DNA of 64,000 nt from positions 62,001-126,000 of the forward strand of contig JABGOU010000006.1 of assembly GCA_018645325.1 (NCBI GenBank), given 5' to 3'. Positions 16,751 to 24,584 of the stretch are shown piece after piece; within the stretch, counting starts at the first letter, position 1; each line of letters begins with the position of its first letter. Both the position numbers and the translations under genes were made by a program. The DNA comes from Desulfobacula sp. (lineage in GTDB: Bacteria; Desulfobacterota; Desulfobacteria; Desulfobacterales; Desulfobacteraceae). The notes beneath the pieces were generated by a model. That model saw nothing but the letters and a program-made list of their open reading frames with translations. It was not told the origin of the DNA and made no database searches.

Positions 16751-17668
16751 ATGGTAATAAAAAACACAGCGGTTTCAAAGTTGGTTCAAGAGTTTAAGCT
16801 CCTTGTTGATGAGCCGTTGAAAAAATATACCTCTTTTAAGATAGGAGGTCCGGCTGACCTTCTTGCACTGCCGAAAGACAAACTGGAATTAAAAAAATTA
16901 ATAAAAAAAGCATCCGTGCTGGATATACCTATTACTCTTTTTGGGGGCGGCACCAATGTTTTAATTACAGATAAAGGCATAAGGGGTCTTGTTATTATTA
17001 CAAAGCATTTAAAATCTAAAATCTATACTGCACAGGCCGGGCTTCAAAAAAAAACCATTTATGTTGAAGCTGGTGAAAGATTGTCAAAGGTCTGTCTGTT
17101 TGCTGTCCAGCACTCGCTTTCAGGACTTGAAGATGCGGCAGGAATCCCCGGGACGGTGGGGGGTGCCATTATGATGAATGCCGGAACCAGAACATGGAAT
17201 ATCTCGGATAGTCTTGAATCCATTGACGTATTTGATAAAAACACCCTGGTATTCAAAACAATAAAAAGAAAGAAACTTGATTTTTCTTACAGACAGCTTA
17301 ATCAGTCCGGCATTATCTTGGCAGCGACTTTAGTTCTAACCCCAAAACCCCGGGAGGAAATAGAAATAATATTTAAGGAAAACCTTACCAGAAAAAATAT
17401 GGTGCAGCCTGTTTCCGCTGCAAGTGCAGGTTGTTTTTTTAAAAATCCCGTATCGGGAAAATCTGCTGGAGAACTGATTGACAATTCAGGGCTTAAAGGG
17501 ATGAAAATCAATGATGCCATGGTATCTGAGAAACATGCAAATTTTATTGTAAACACTGGCAATGCGAGTTGTGAAGATGTCCTTTTATTAAAAAAACATA
17601 TCCAGAAAATCGTATTAAAAAATTACCATATCAAATTAGAAACAGAAGTGAGGCTGCAAGGTGAGTAA
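16751..17668 (+). CDS. murB: UDP-N-acetylenolpyruvoylglucosamine reductase MurB
   Basis: 305-residue FAD- and NADPH-dependent enzyme that reduces the enolpyruvyl group to give UDP-MurNAc. FAD-binding segments: TSFKIGGPADL near residue 30 and GGGTNVLITDKGIRG near 63, with GLEDAAGIPGTVGGA near 124. The C-terminal substrate domain has AGCFFKNP near 223, where many homologues have Ser instead of Cys as the proton donor, and SEKHANFIVN near 260. The compact form without the E. coli-type insertion suggests type II MurB. The gene overlaps ftsQ by 8 nt. Confidence 0.96.
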   Translation: MVIKNTAVSKLVQEFKLLVDEPLKKYTSFKIGGPADLLALPKDKLELKKLIKKASVLDIPITLFGGGTNVLITDKGIRGLVIITKHLKSKIYTAQAGLQKKTIYVEAGERLSKVCLFAVQHSLSGLEDAAGIPGTVGGAIMMNAGTRTWNISDSLESIDVFDKNTLVFKTIKRKKLDFSYRQLNQSGIILAATLVLTPKPREEIEIIFKENLTRKNMVQPVSAASAGCFFKNPVSGKSAGELIDNSGLKGMKINDAMVSEKHANFIVNTGNASCEDVLLLKKHIQKIVLKNYHIKLETEVRLQGE

Positions 17669-18530
17669 AAAAATTCAACCCAACAGGTATAAACCTGATT
17701 CTCAAAAAGGCAGGGAGTCGGAGTCAGGCATTTTTGTTTGTCTAAAATCCCTTATGACTTTTGTATTTATATGCGTCTTAAGCCTTGCATCTATATTTTT
17801 ATACGATGTTATTACCCAATCTGTTTTTTTCAATATTAAAAAAATTGAAATTACAGGTACAAAAAGGGTTTTAAAAGAAGAGCTTATCAAGCTTGCTGAC
17901 CTGGACTTTGAAAAAAATATTTTAAGGATTAACTTATTTTCCATTGAAAAGCATATTATTTCCCACCCCTGGATTCAATCAGCTTTAGTTAAAAGAAATC
18001 TGGATTCTGTATTGTCCATATCCGTTATAGAGCATGAGCCCCTGGCTATTGTAAAAATTGAAAATTTGACTGATATTTTAATTAATAGTCTGGGAAAGCC
18101 TTTTAAAGAATACGATCCTCTCAAGGATCAGGTTAAAGACATTCCCTTTGTCACGGGGATAGACCTTGCCATTGCCAATGACCAATTTTTGTTTAATGGA
18201 CTTTTATTTGATTCAATCATGAATTTTTTACAATCAGGTGACTGCGGTAATATAAGGCAGATAAATGGAAACAAAAATACGGGTGTCACAATTGAAACAA
18301 GGGATATCTATAACCGGTTTCCCCTTAGCGAAAAGGGGACTGTTCAAGTTAAACTCGGGTTTCATAATTTTAAGGCAAAACTGAATAAAGCAAAACATAT
18401 TAGCGAGTATATTGATAAAAACTTTCCTGAAAAAATAATTTGCTCCATGGATCTTTTTAATATTGAAAAAGTGTTTATCAAAACAAAACTGAACAATGCT
18501 CTGCACAACGATTTAGAAAAGGGGGCGTAA
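17661..18530 (+). CDS. ftsQ: Cell division protein FtsQ
   Basis: 289-residue bitopic divisome protein. Basic cytoplasmic N terminus, a membrane helix near residues 29-50, then a POTRA domain starting at FFNIKKIEITGTKRVLKEEL and the FtsQ beta domain with HPWIQSALVKRNLDSVLSISV. This layout and the place between murB and ftsA identify it. The start is GTG inside the end of murB with AAGGTGAG nearby. It recruits FtsB/FtsL and links early and late division proteins. Confidence 0.9.
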   Translation: MSKKIQPNRYKPDSQKGRESESGIFVCLKSLMTFVFICVLSLASIFLYDVITQSVFFNIKKIEITGTKRVLKEELIKLADLDFEKNILRINLFSIEKHIISHPWIQSALVKRNLDSVLSISVIEHEPLAIVKIENLTDILINSLGKPFKEYDPLKDQVKDIPFVTGIDLAIANDQFLFNGLLFDSIMNFLQSGDCGNIRQINGNKNTGVTIETRDIYNRFPLSEKGTVQVKLGFHNFKAKLNKAKHISEYIDKNFPEKIICSMDLFNIEKVFIKTKLNNALHNDLEKGA

Positions 18531-18531
18531 T

Positions 18532-19758
18532 TTGCAGGGAAATGAAAAAATAATCGTTGGCCTGGATATTGGCACAACTCAAATCACAGCAGTTGTCGGT
18601 GAGATGCTTGAGGATGAAATCAACGTTATTGGTGTAGGATCACACCCTTCCACAGGACTTCGAAAAGGAATTGTTGTCAATATTGAATCAACCGTGGATT
18701 CAATAAAAAAAGCAGTTGAAGAGGCAGAACTCATGGCTGGTTGTGATATCTCATCTGTTTATGCAGGTATTGCAGGAAATCATATAAAGGGTCTTAATTC
18801 CCATGGGCTCATCGCTATTAAAGGCCGTGAAATTACAAACCAGGATGTTGAACGCGTAATTGATGCAGCAAAAGCCATCGCCATCCCGGCAGACAGAGAA
18901 ATTCTTCACGTCATCCCCCAGGAATTTATTGTTGATGACATGGAATCAATTCAAAACCCAGTGGGCATGACTGCCATCAGGCTTGAAGCTAACATTCATA
19001 TAATCACGGGTGCAGTATCTTCAGCCAGAAATATTGTCAAGTGCTGCAACAAGGCAGGGCTCGAAGTTTGTGACATTGCGCTTGAATCATTGGCCTCGGG
19101 CGAAGCAGTGCTTACTGATGAAGAAAAGGAATTGGGATGTGTAGTCGCTGATATGGGAGGAGGTACAACTGATCTAGCCCTTTTCAAGGATAATAATTTA
19201 AAATTTATATATAACCTTACCCTGGGAGGACACAACTTAACCAATGATATTTCCATAGGTCTTAGAACGCCTATTCTGGAAGCTGAAAAAATAAAAATCG
19301 AACATGGCACCTGTGTACCGGAAAATGTAAAGAGCGGTGCAACCATAGAAGTTCCTGGTGTTGGGGGAAGACCCCCTAAAAAACTTTCAAAAAGGATTCT
19401 TTCTGAAATCCTTGAACCCAGAGTAGAAGAAATTTTTTCTCTTTTAAAAAAGGAATTGCTCTCCAATGGACTTGAAAACTCATTTCCGGCAGGCTTTGTC
19501 CTAACCGGCGGAAGCGTTGTTCTCGACGGCATAAACGATCTTGCAGAATCTGTTTTCAATGTGCCTGTACGAATCGGTAAGCCAAATAAAATCGGCGGGC
19601 TGAAAGAAATTGTTAAAAATCCAGCCTATGCAACGGGTGTAGGGCTTGTCCTGTTAGGTTCCAGCGCAACCTGCAGAGCTAATTTTCAAGACACACCATC
19701 TCAAGGCTTTACCGGAATATTATACAGAATGAAACAGTGGTTTAAAAATATAATTTAA
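18532..19758 (+). CDS. ftsA: Cell division protein FtsA
   Basis: 408-residue actin-like ATPase that ties FtsZ filaments to the membrane. Visible motifs: IVGLDIGTTQITAVVGE (phosphate 1) near residue 8, the SHDS-type insert domain with VIDAAKAIAIP, GCVVADMGGGTTDLALF (phosphate 2) near 203, GFVLTGGSVVLDGI (adenosine) near 322, and the C-terminal amphipathic membrane-targeting helix GILYRMKQWFKNII. The start is TTG, 1 nt after the ftsQ stop. It precedes ftsZ by 19 nt. Confidence 0.95.
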   Translation: MQGNEKIIVGLDIGTTQITAVVGEMLEDEINVIGVGSHPSTGLRKGIVVNIESTVDSIKKAVEEAELMAGCDISSVYAGIAGNHIKGLNSHGLIAIKGREITNQDVERVIDAAKAIAIPADREILHVIPQEFIVDDMESIQNPVGMTAIRLEANIHIITGAVSSARNIVKCCNKAGLEVCDIALESLASGEAVLTDEEKELGCVVADMGGGTTDLALFKDNNLKFIYNLTLGGHNLTNDISIGLRTPILEAEKIKIEHGTCVPENVKSGATIEVPGVGGRPPKKLSKRILSEILEPRVEEIFSLLKKELLSNGLENSFPAGFVLTGGSVVLDGINDLAESVFNVPVRIGKPNKIGGLKEIVKNPAYATGVGLVLLGSSATCRANFQDTPSQGFTGILYRMKQWFKNII

Positions 19759-19777
19759 TTTTTTTAGGGAGGTGGAA

Positions 19778-21034
19778 ATGGCTTTCTCTTATGTAGAAAA
19801 TGAAAAATCAGCAAAAATCAAAGTTATTGGTGTTGGTGGTGCCGGTGGTAATGCTGTAAACAACATGATTGATGCAAAGCTCAAAGGTGTAAAATTCATT
19901 GTTGCAAATACTGATGTTCAGGCACTTGATGCATCTAAGGCTGAAGTAAAAATCCAGATCGGGAAACAGCTGACTGAAGGGCTTGGTGCCGGTGCTGACC
20001 CAAATAAAGGCCAGCAGGCAGCAGAAGAAAGCTCAGATGAACTGAGGCAGGCCTTAGAGGACAGCCACATGGTCTTTATTACAGCAGGCTTTGGCGGTGG
20101 TACGGGAACGGGAGCTGCTCCCGTCATTGCTGAAATATGTAAAGATCTTGGAATACTGACCGTGGCTGTTGCATCTAAACCCTTTTCCTTTGAAGGTAAA
20201 AAAAGAGAGAAACAGGCTCTTGCAGGTCTTAAAAAACTTCACGGAATTACAGATACAGTCATTATCATCCCAAATGACCGGCTAAGGGGAATTGCTACAA
20301 AAGGTGCCAGAATGGTTGATATGTTTATAAAGGCAGATGAGATTCTCCATCATTCTGTAAAAGGAATTACAGACTTGATAATGATGCCCGGTCATGTCAA
20401 TCTTGATTTTGCAGATGTCAGAACCACCATGCAGAAAGCAGGTAAAGCATTAATGGGTATCGGTATTGCATCCGGGGAAAACCGTGCTGTTGAAGCTGCT
20501 GAAAGGGCAATTTCTCATCCACTTCTTGAAGATATTTCCATTTCCGGTGCAAAAGGGGTGGTAATGAACATTACATCCAGTTCTGATCTCACCCTTGATG
20601 AAATGGCGGAAGCTTCTGACAGGATATACAAAGAAGTAGGAGATGACGCTGAAATCATATGGGGCCAGACATTTGATGATGAACTGGGAGATGAAATAAG
20701 GATCACGGTTATCGCCACTGGCATTGACTCTGAAGATTCAAAAAGTTCTGATAATGTACACCATTTTGAGCCGGCTGCTCAGCATAACATTGGATATCAA
20801 CATCCAGCGGCGATACCGCAGCCAGTTCCACAATCTGCCGGTGCCATCGCAAGAGGACATTTAAGAACTCCATCCCAGGAGGAACTTGCAAACTGGAATG
20901 AATTTGACAATCCTGTTACTGTTAAACATAAAAAAGTTGTCGGGTATGATGATATTCTAAATGATTACGACTCAGTCCCTTTTGACAACAATGATCTGGA
21001 GGTACCAACATTTCTTAGAAGAAAAGCTGATTGA
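19778..21034 (+). CDS. ftsZ: Cell division protein FtsZ
   Basis: 418-residue tubulin-like GTPase that forms the Z ring. The glycine-rich IKVIGVGGAGGNAVNNM near residue 13, NTDVQAL, the tubulin signature GGGTGTGAAPVIAE near 108, and the T7-loop region NLDFADVRTTM near 208 are present; a variable linker leads to the C-terminal peptide EVPTFLRRKAD, which binds FtsA and ZipA-like partners. The ATG at 19778 has a near-perfect ribosome site, AGGGAGGTG at 19766-19774; an in-frame GTG at 19772 lies inside that site and is unlikely to be used. This strong site fits the high FtsZ demand. Confidence 0.98.
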   Translation: MAFSYVENEKSAKIKVIGVGGAGGNAVNNMIDAKLKGVKFIVANTDVQALDASKAEVKIQIGKQLTEGLGAGADPNKGQQAAEESSDELRQALEDSHMVFITAGFGGGTGTGAAPVIAEICKDLGILTVAVASKPFSFEGKKREKQALAGLKKLHGITDTVIIIPNDRLRGIATKGARMVDMFIKADEILHHSVKGITDLIMMPGHVNLDFADVRTTMQKAGKALMGIGIASGENRAVEAAERAISHPLLEDISISGAKGVVMNITSSSDLTLDEMAEASDRIYKEVGDDAEIIWGQTFDDELGDEIRITVIATGIDSEDSKSSDNVHHFEPAAQHNIGYQHPAAIPQPVPQSAGAIARGHLRTPSQEELANWNEFDNPVTVKHKKVVGYDDILNDYDSVPFDNNDLEVPTFLRRKAD

Positions 21035-21037
21035 TAA

Positions 21038-22747
21038 ATGGGTAAAAGGCGCAAACCGCAATGGAATTATGGCTCAAATAAAAATAAGATTCCCGAACAG
21101 GGAGCCATAATTAAAAAAGGGAAAGACCTTATAAAAGCAGCACTTGTATACCCCAATACTTATAATGCAGGCATGTCCAGCCTGGGATTTCAAACCGTAT
21201 ACAAGATTGCAAATAAAAATACTTTTATAGCCTGTGAAAGGGTCTTCATGCAGGACCCAAAGCCTAAAAAACAAGGCGTTTTTCCAGACATTCAGATTAC
21301 GAGTAACCTTCAGGTCAAAAGTCTTGAAAGCGGTTTAAACCTTAATCAATTTGATATCATTCTGTTTTCAATATCATTTGAAAACGACTTTATTCATATT
21401 GTTCAACTCCTTGAAAGAGCAGGCATCCCCCTGCGATCGCCCGATCGAAACCACACCCACCCCCTGGTGGTTGCAGGGGGAGTCGCCTGTTTCTTAAACC
21501 CTGAACCCATTGCTCCTTTTATGGACTGTTTTCTTTTAGGGGAAGCAGAATGCCTCCTGGATTTATTTTTTGATAAATTTTTAAAAAAAACCAGCAAAAA
21601 CTTGTTTTTACTTTCCATGGAAATAGAAATACCAGGTGCCTACGTACCATCTCTCCACACCGATAAAAAACCACTTCAAATCAAGGTGCAATTTCTTAAA
21701 ACTCTTGACACGATAACAACTGCCACAAGTATTCTCACACCTGAAACCGCTTTTAAGGATACATTTCTTATTGAGACCCTTAAAGGGTGCCCGCATGGCT
21801 GCCGGTTCTGCAGTGCCGGATTTATTTACAGGCCTCCAAGAATATATCCGGCTAAAAATATTTATGCTGCCATGGATACTGCGTGTGACAAGACAGATAA
21901 AATAGGACTTGTAAGTTCAGCCATTGCAGATCATCCAAACATAACAGATATTTGCGACTATGGACTAAAACACAATTTTAAACTATCCTTTTCATCCCTC
22001 AGGGCTGATAAGCTGGGCGATGAATTTATCCGGGCTCTTGCCGCAGCAAAAGTAAAAACAGCTACTATTGCGCCGGAAGCAGGTTCAAAAAGGATGCGCA
22101 ATATTATTAATAAAAAAATTGATGAAAAAGATATCCTTGGTGCCGTCCAGAAGCTTGTCAGTGCTGGTATCATGAACTTAAAGCTCTATTTTATGATCGG
22201 CCTTCCATTTGAACAGGACAAGGATATTCTGGCCATAGTGGACCTCACTAAAAAAATTAAATCAGTTTTTCTTGCCGCATCAAAAAAACAAAAGAAAATC
22301 GGCACCATTACCTTAAGTGTAAACCCATTTATTCCAAAGCCATTTACACCGTTTCAATGGACCGCCATGACAGATAAAACCACTTTAAAAAAAAGAATTG
22401 CACTTATCCGCCAAGGTCTAAAAAAAGTGGCCAATGTAAAAATCAATGTTGAATCATTGAGAAAAGCAAAGATTCATGCCCTTCTTTCCCGTGGGGATCA
22501 AAGATCTGCAGATCTCATTGAATCTGCTTTAAATAATGGGTGGACATATACCATGAACCAGAACAAGGCCTATTGCGATTCAATTATTTATCATGAGACA
22601 AAAGTTGATAAACCACTTCCCTGGGATTTTCTTGACAATAGAGTAAAAAAAGAGTTTCTAGTTCAAGAGTTTGAAAAAGCCAGACATGAAAAAAAATCGT
22701 TTTCCTGCCCTATGATTGACTGCGCTAAATGTAAAATCTGTATTTAA
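21038..22747 (+). CDS. Radical SAM protein of TIGR03960-like type, function unknown
   Basis: 569-residue protein. The N-terminal ~230 residues look like a cobalamin-binding-type Rossmann region (ALVYPNTYNAGMSSLGFQ, FSISFENDF, VAGGVACFLNPEPIAPF). The radical SAM core has the C-x3-C-x2-C cluster motif in KGCPHGCRFCSAGF near residue 250, followed by TIAPEAGSKRMR and LYFMIGLPFE. A Cys-rich end, CPMIDCAKCKIC, could hold a further cluster. It resembles the family often fused to or adjoining a DUF2344 tRNA-modifying partner. It begins 3 nt after the ftsZ stop with no terminator between, so it is probably cotranscribed with the dcw cluster. The reaction is not known. Confidence 0.8.
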   Translation: MGKRRKPQWNYGSNKNKIPEQGAIIKKGKDLIKAALVYPNTYNAGMSSLGFQTVYKIANKNTFIACERVFMQDPKPKKQGVFPDIQITSNLQVKSLESGLNLNQFDIILFSISFENDFIHIVQLLERAGIPLRSPDRNHTHPLVVAGGVACFLNPEPIAPFMDCFLLGEAECLLDLFFDKFLKKTSKNLFLLSMEIEIPGAYVPSLHTDKKPLQIKVQFLKTLDTITTATSILTPETAFKDTFLIETLKGCPHGCRFCSAGFIYRPPRIYPAKNIYAAMDTACDKTDKIGLVSSAIADHPNITDICDYGLKHNFKLSFSSLRADKLGDEFIRALAAAKVKTATIAPEAGSKRMRNIINKKIDEKDILGAVQKLVSAGIMNLKLYFMIGLPFEQDKDILAIVDLTKKIKSVFLAASKKQKKIGTITLSVNPFIPKPFTPFQWTAMTDKTTLKKRIALIRQGLKKVANVKINVESLRKAKIHALLSRGDQRSADLIESALNNGWTYTMNQNKAYCDSIIYHETKVDKPLPWDFLDNRVKKEFLVQEFEKARHEKKSFSCPMIDCAKCKICI

Positions 22748-22896
22748 CAAAACCAATTAATATTCGATCAATTTTTATCGGTTTTCATAACATCTTTGGC
22801 AGTTGTTTTCATACCATAGCTCCTTTTGCTGAACGCATTTATAAAAACCAATGGGTCCCTTATTTTAATTCAGCAGTATTCAGACTTACGGACTCA

Positions 22897-23226
22897 TTAA
22901 AAAATCCATTTAATGATCAGGTCAACCATCGTAATTAAGAATGCGGCAATAAATGTAGTAAAAACATTTTTAATCTCAAAATCTTCTATAATTTTATCGG
23001 TGAGCCAGAGAAGAAATGCATTAATTACAAATTTAAACAAACCAAATGTAATAATGATAAACGGGAGGGTTAATAGAATGAGAAGCCAGCCCGTTAAAAA
23101 ATTAATAACACTATAGACAACGGCTACAATTATGGCGGTCATAAAATTTTTAATTTTAATTCCGGGAAGAAAACTGGAAACAAGAAAAATGGCTACACTT
23201 AAAATAAGAATATTAACAATAAACAT
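22897..23226 (-). CDS. Phage holin family 4 (PF04020-like) small membrane protein
   Basis: 109 residues with four hydrophobic helices: about 2-20, 28-45, 45-75 and 85-108. The pattern of a short helical hairpin followed by the Phe-rich TLPFIIITFGLFKFVINA matches the 'mycobacterial-type 4-TMS phage holin' family (PF04020), which is widespread in bacterial chromosomes. No phage genes are nearby, so holin is only a family name; the actual role is unknown. It is transcribed toward the dcw cluster, with AAGGGA upstream of its ATG. Confidence 0.75.
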   Translation of the reverse strand: MFIVNILILSVAIFLVSSFLPGIKIKNFMTAIIVAVVYSVINFLTGWLLILLTLPFIIITFGLFKFVINAFLLWLTDKIIEDFEIKNVFTTFIAAFLITMVDLIIKWIF

Positions 23227-23578
23227 TGGATTCCCTTATAATTATTGATGATAATTTAAGCAATCGCTTCATACCTGTTGTTAAGATACCTTGCCTTACC
23301 AAATCGGTTTTTTTTCAGACCGGCATTCATAACTAAATACCATTAATACACCTGGCAATGCAAAAGAAATTTCTATTTTGTACTGATACAAAAGACTCCA
23401 ATTATGCTTAAAGGGAAGACCCAAAGTTTTATAAAATTTTTCTTGTTTATATTGCCAATTAATTCTATAAAATATCGTATTTTTTGTATAAGGTTAGTAT
23501 TGGATGAAAATGAAGATGATTTTATCGGATTAAAATCATCAAAAATAGAAGCAAAAATAACAAATGGAGGTAAGTTTT
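23227..23578. other. Intergenic region between holin-like gene and ppaC
   Basis: About 350 bp of AT-rich DNA between divergent genes. It must hold promoters for both, but I see no convincing -35/-10 pair. The one clear structure is a perfect 10-bp inverted repeat at 23515-23540, listed separately. A 71-codon frame through its right half reads into the ppaC start and is not supported. Confidence 0.6.
23515..23540. promoter_or_regulatory. Perfect inverted repeat upstream of ppaC
   Basis: GATGATTTTA at 23515-23524 and TAAAATCATC at 23531-23540 are exact reverse complements with a 6-nt loop. The site ends 38 nt before the ppaC ATG. No T-run follows, so it is not a terminator for ppaC; an operator or a 5'-leader hairpin is more likely. 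Confidence 0.5.
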
Positions 23579-24499
23579 ATGTCAATTTTAGTATTTGGTC
23601 ACAAAAATCCAGACACTGATTCAGTCTGTGCAGCTATTGCACTTGCAGATCTTAAAAAAAAACTGGGCGAAGATATCGCCCCTGCAATTCAGGGCAAATT
23701 AAACCCTGAATCAAGTTTTGTACTCGAAAAATTCGGTGTTGCAGGACCAGAGGTTGTTACTTCTTATGCAGGAAAAGATGTATACCTTGTAGACCATTCA
23801 GATCTTGCCCAGAGCCCTGACGATCTTGGCGATGCCAATATCCTTGGCATTGTCGATCACCATAAACTTGGAGATGTAACAACAGGACAGCCTCTTGAAT
23901 GCTGGATATGGCCTGTTGGATGTAGTTGCACTGTTGTTGCGTCCATGTATAATTATTTTGATATTGAAATACCAAAAGATATTGCAGGCATCATGCTTTG
24001 CGCTATTCTTTCTGATACTGTTATTTTCAAATCAGCTACCTGCACTGACACTGACAAAAAAGTATGTGCCAAGCTTTCTGAAATCTGCGGTGAAAGTGAT
24101 CTGGATGCTTTGGGTATTGAAATGTTCAAAGTCAAATCAGCCGTAGATGGAACTCCAGTTCGGGAACTGGTTCTCCGTGATTACAAAGATTTTAACATGA
24201 GTGGTAAGGGTATCGGTTGCGGGCAACTTGAACTGGTTGATCTTTCAATTGTCGATGGTATTAAAGCTGACCTTGAAAAAGATATTGCGGCGCTTAAACA
24301 AGAAAAAGGCCATCACAGTGTATTTCTAATGCTTACGGATATTATGAAAGAAGGCACCGAGCTTTTGATTGCTTCAGATGATGATTCTGTTGTTGAAAAA
24401 GCGTTTGGTGTCGCCCCTGCTGGTGGAAAAGCATGGTTACCAGGCATTATGAGCCGTAAAAAACAAATCATTCCTTTTCTTGAGAAAACTCTTGGTTAG
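23579..24499 (+). CDS. ppaC: Manganese-dependent inorganic pyrophosphatase (family II, DHH)
   Basis: 306-residue cytoplasmic enzyme hydrolysing pyrophosphate. Family II motifs: FGHKNPDTDSVCAAIA near residue 5 (metal-binding His and Asp residues), VDHSD near 75, IVDHHKLGD near 96 (DHH), AILSDTVIFKS near 145, and the C-terminal DHHA2 part with SRKK near 297. There are no CBS domains between the halves, so it is the short, unregulated form. I chose the ATG at 23579 because GGAGG at 23566-23570 is 8 nt upstream; an upstream ATG at 23564 overlaps that ribosome site. In sulfate reducers this activity pulls sulfate activation by ATP sulfurylase forward. Confidence 0.95.
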   Translation: MSILVFGHKNPDTDSVCAAIALADLKKKLGEDIAPAIQGKLNPESSFVLEKFGVAGPEVVTSYAGKDVYLVDHSDLAQSPDDLGDANILGIVDHHKLGDVTTGQPLECWIWPVGCSCTVVASMYNYFDIEIPKDIAGIMLCAILSDTVIFKSATCTDTDKKVCAKLSEICGESDLDALGIEMFKVKSAVDGTPVRELVLRDYKDFNMSGKGIGCGQLELVDLSIVDGIKADLEKDIAALKQEKGHHSVFLMLTDIMKEGTELLIASDDDSVVEKAFGVAPAGGKAWLPGIMSRKKQIIPFLEKTLG

Positions 24500-24513
24500 A
24501 CCTTAAAAAGCAA

Positions 24514-24542
24514 AAGGGTTTGGGAACATATCCCAAACCCTT
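24514..24542. terminator. Bidirectional terminator between ppaC and the hybrid kinase gene
   Basis: Perfect 12-bp arms, AAGGGTTTGGGA at 24514-24525 and its complement at 24531-24542, with a 5-nt loop. It lies 14 nt after the ppaC stop and 42 nt after the end of the converging kinase gene. On the minus strand it is followed by TTTTGCTTTTT, a typical intrinsic terminator tail. Confidence 0.85.
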
Positions 24543-24584
24543 AACTATTAAAACTTATAAGTGCTTACAATCCTCTATCCTTTT

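Noticed and set aside
22749-22785. Terminator after the radical SAM gene from AAAACC/GGTTTT
   Set aside because: Only 6 bp of exact pairing around a 25-nt AT-rich loop; too weak to list.
22897-23226. Prophage remnant because of the holin-like gene
   Set aside because: No endolysin, integrase, capsid or att-like repeat nearby; this membrane family is common outside phages.
23404-23619. 71-codon frame upstream of ppaC
   Set aside because: It contains the 23515-23540 palindrome and runs into ppaC in another frame; no ribosome site or family resemblance.
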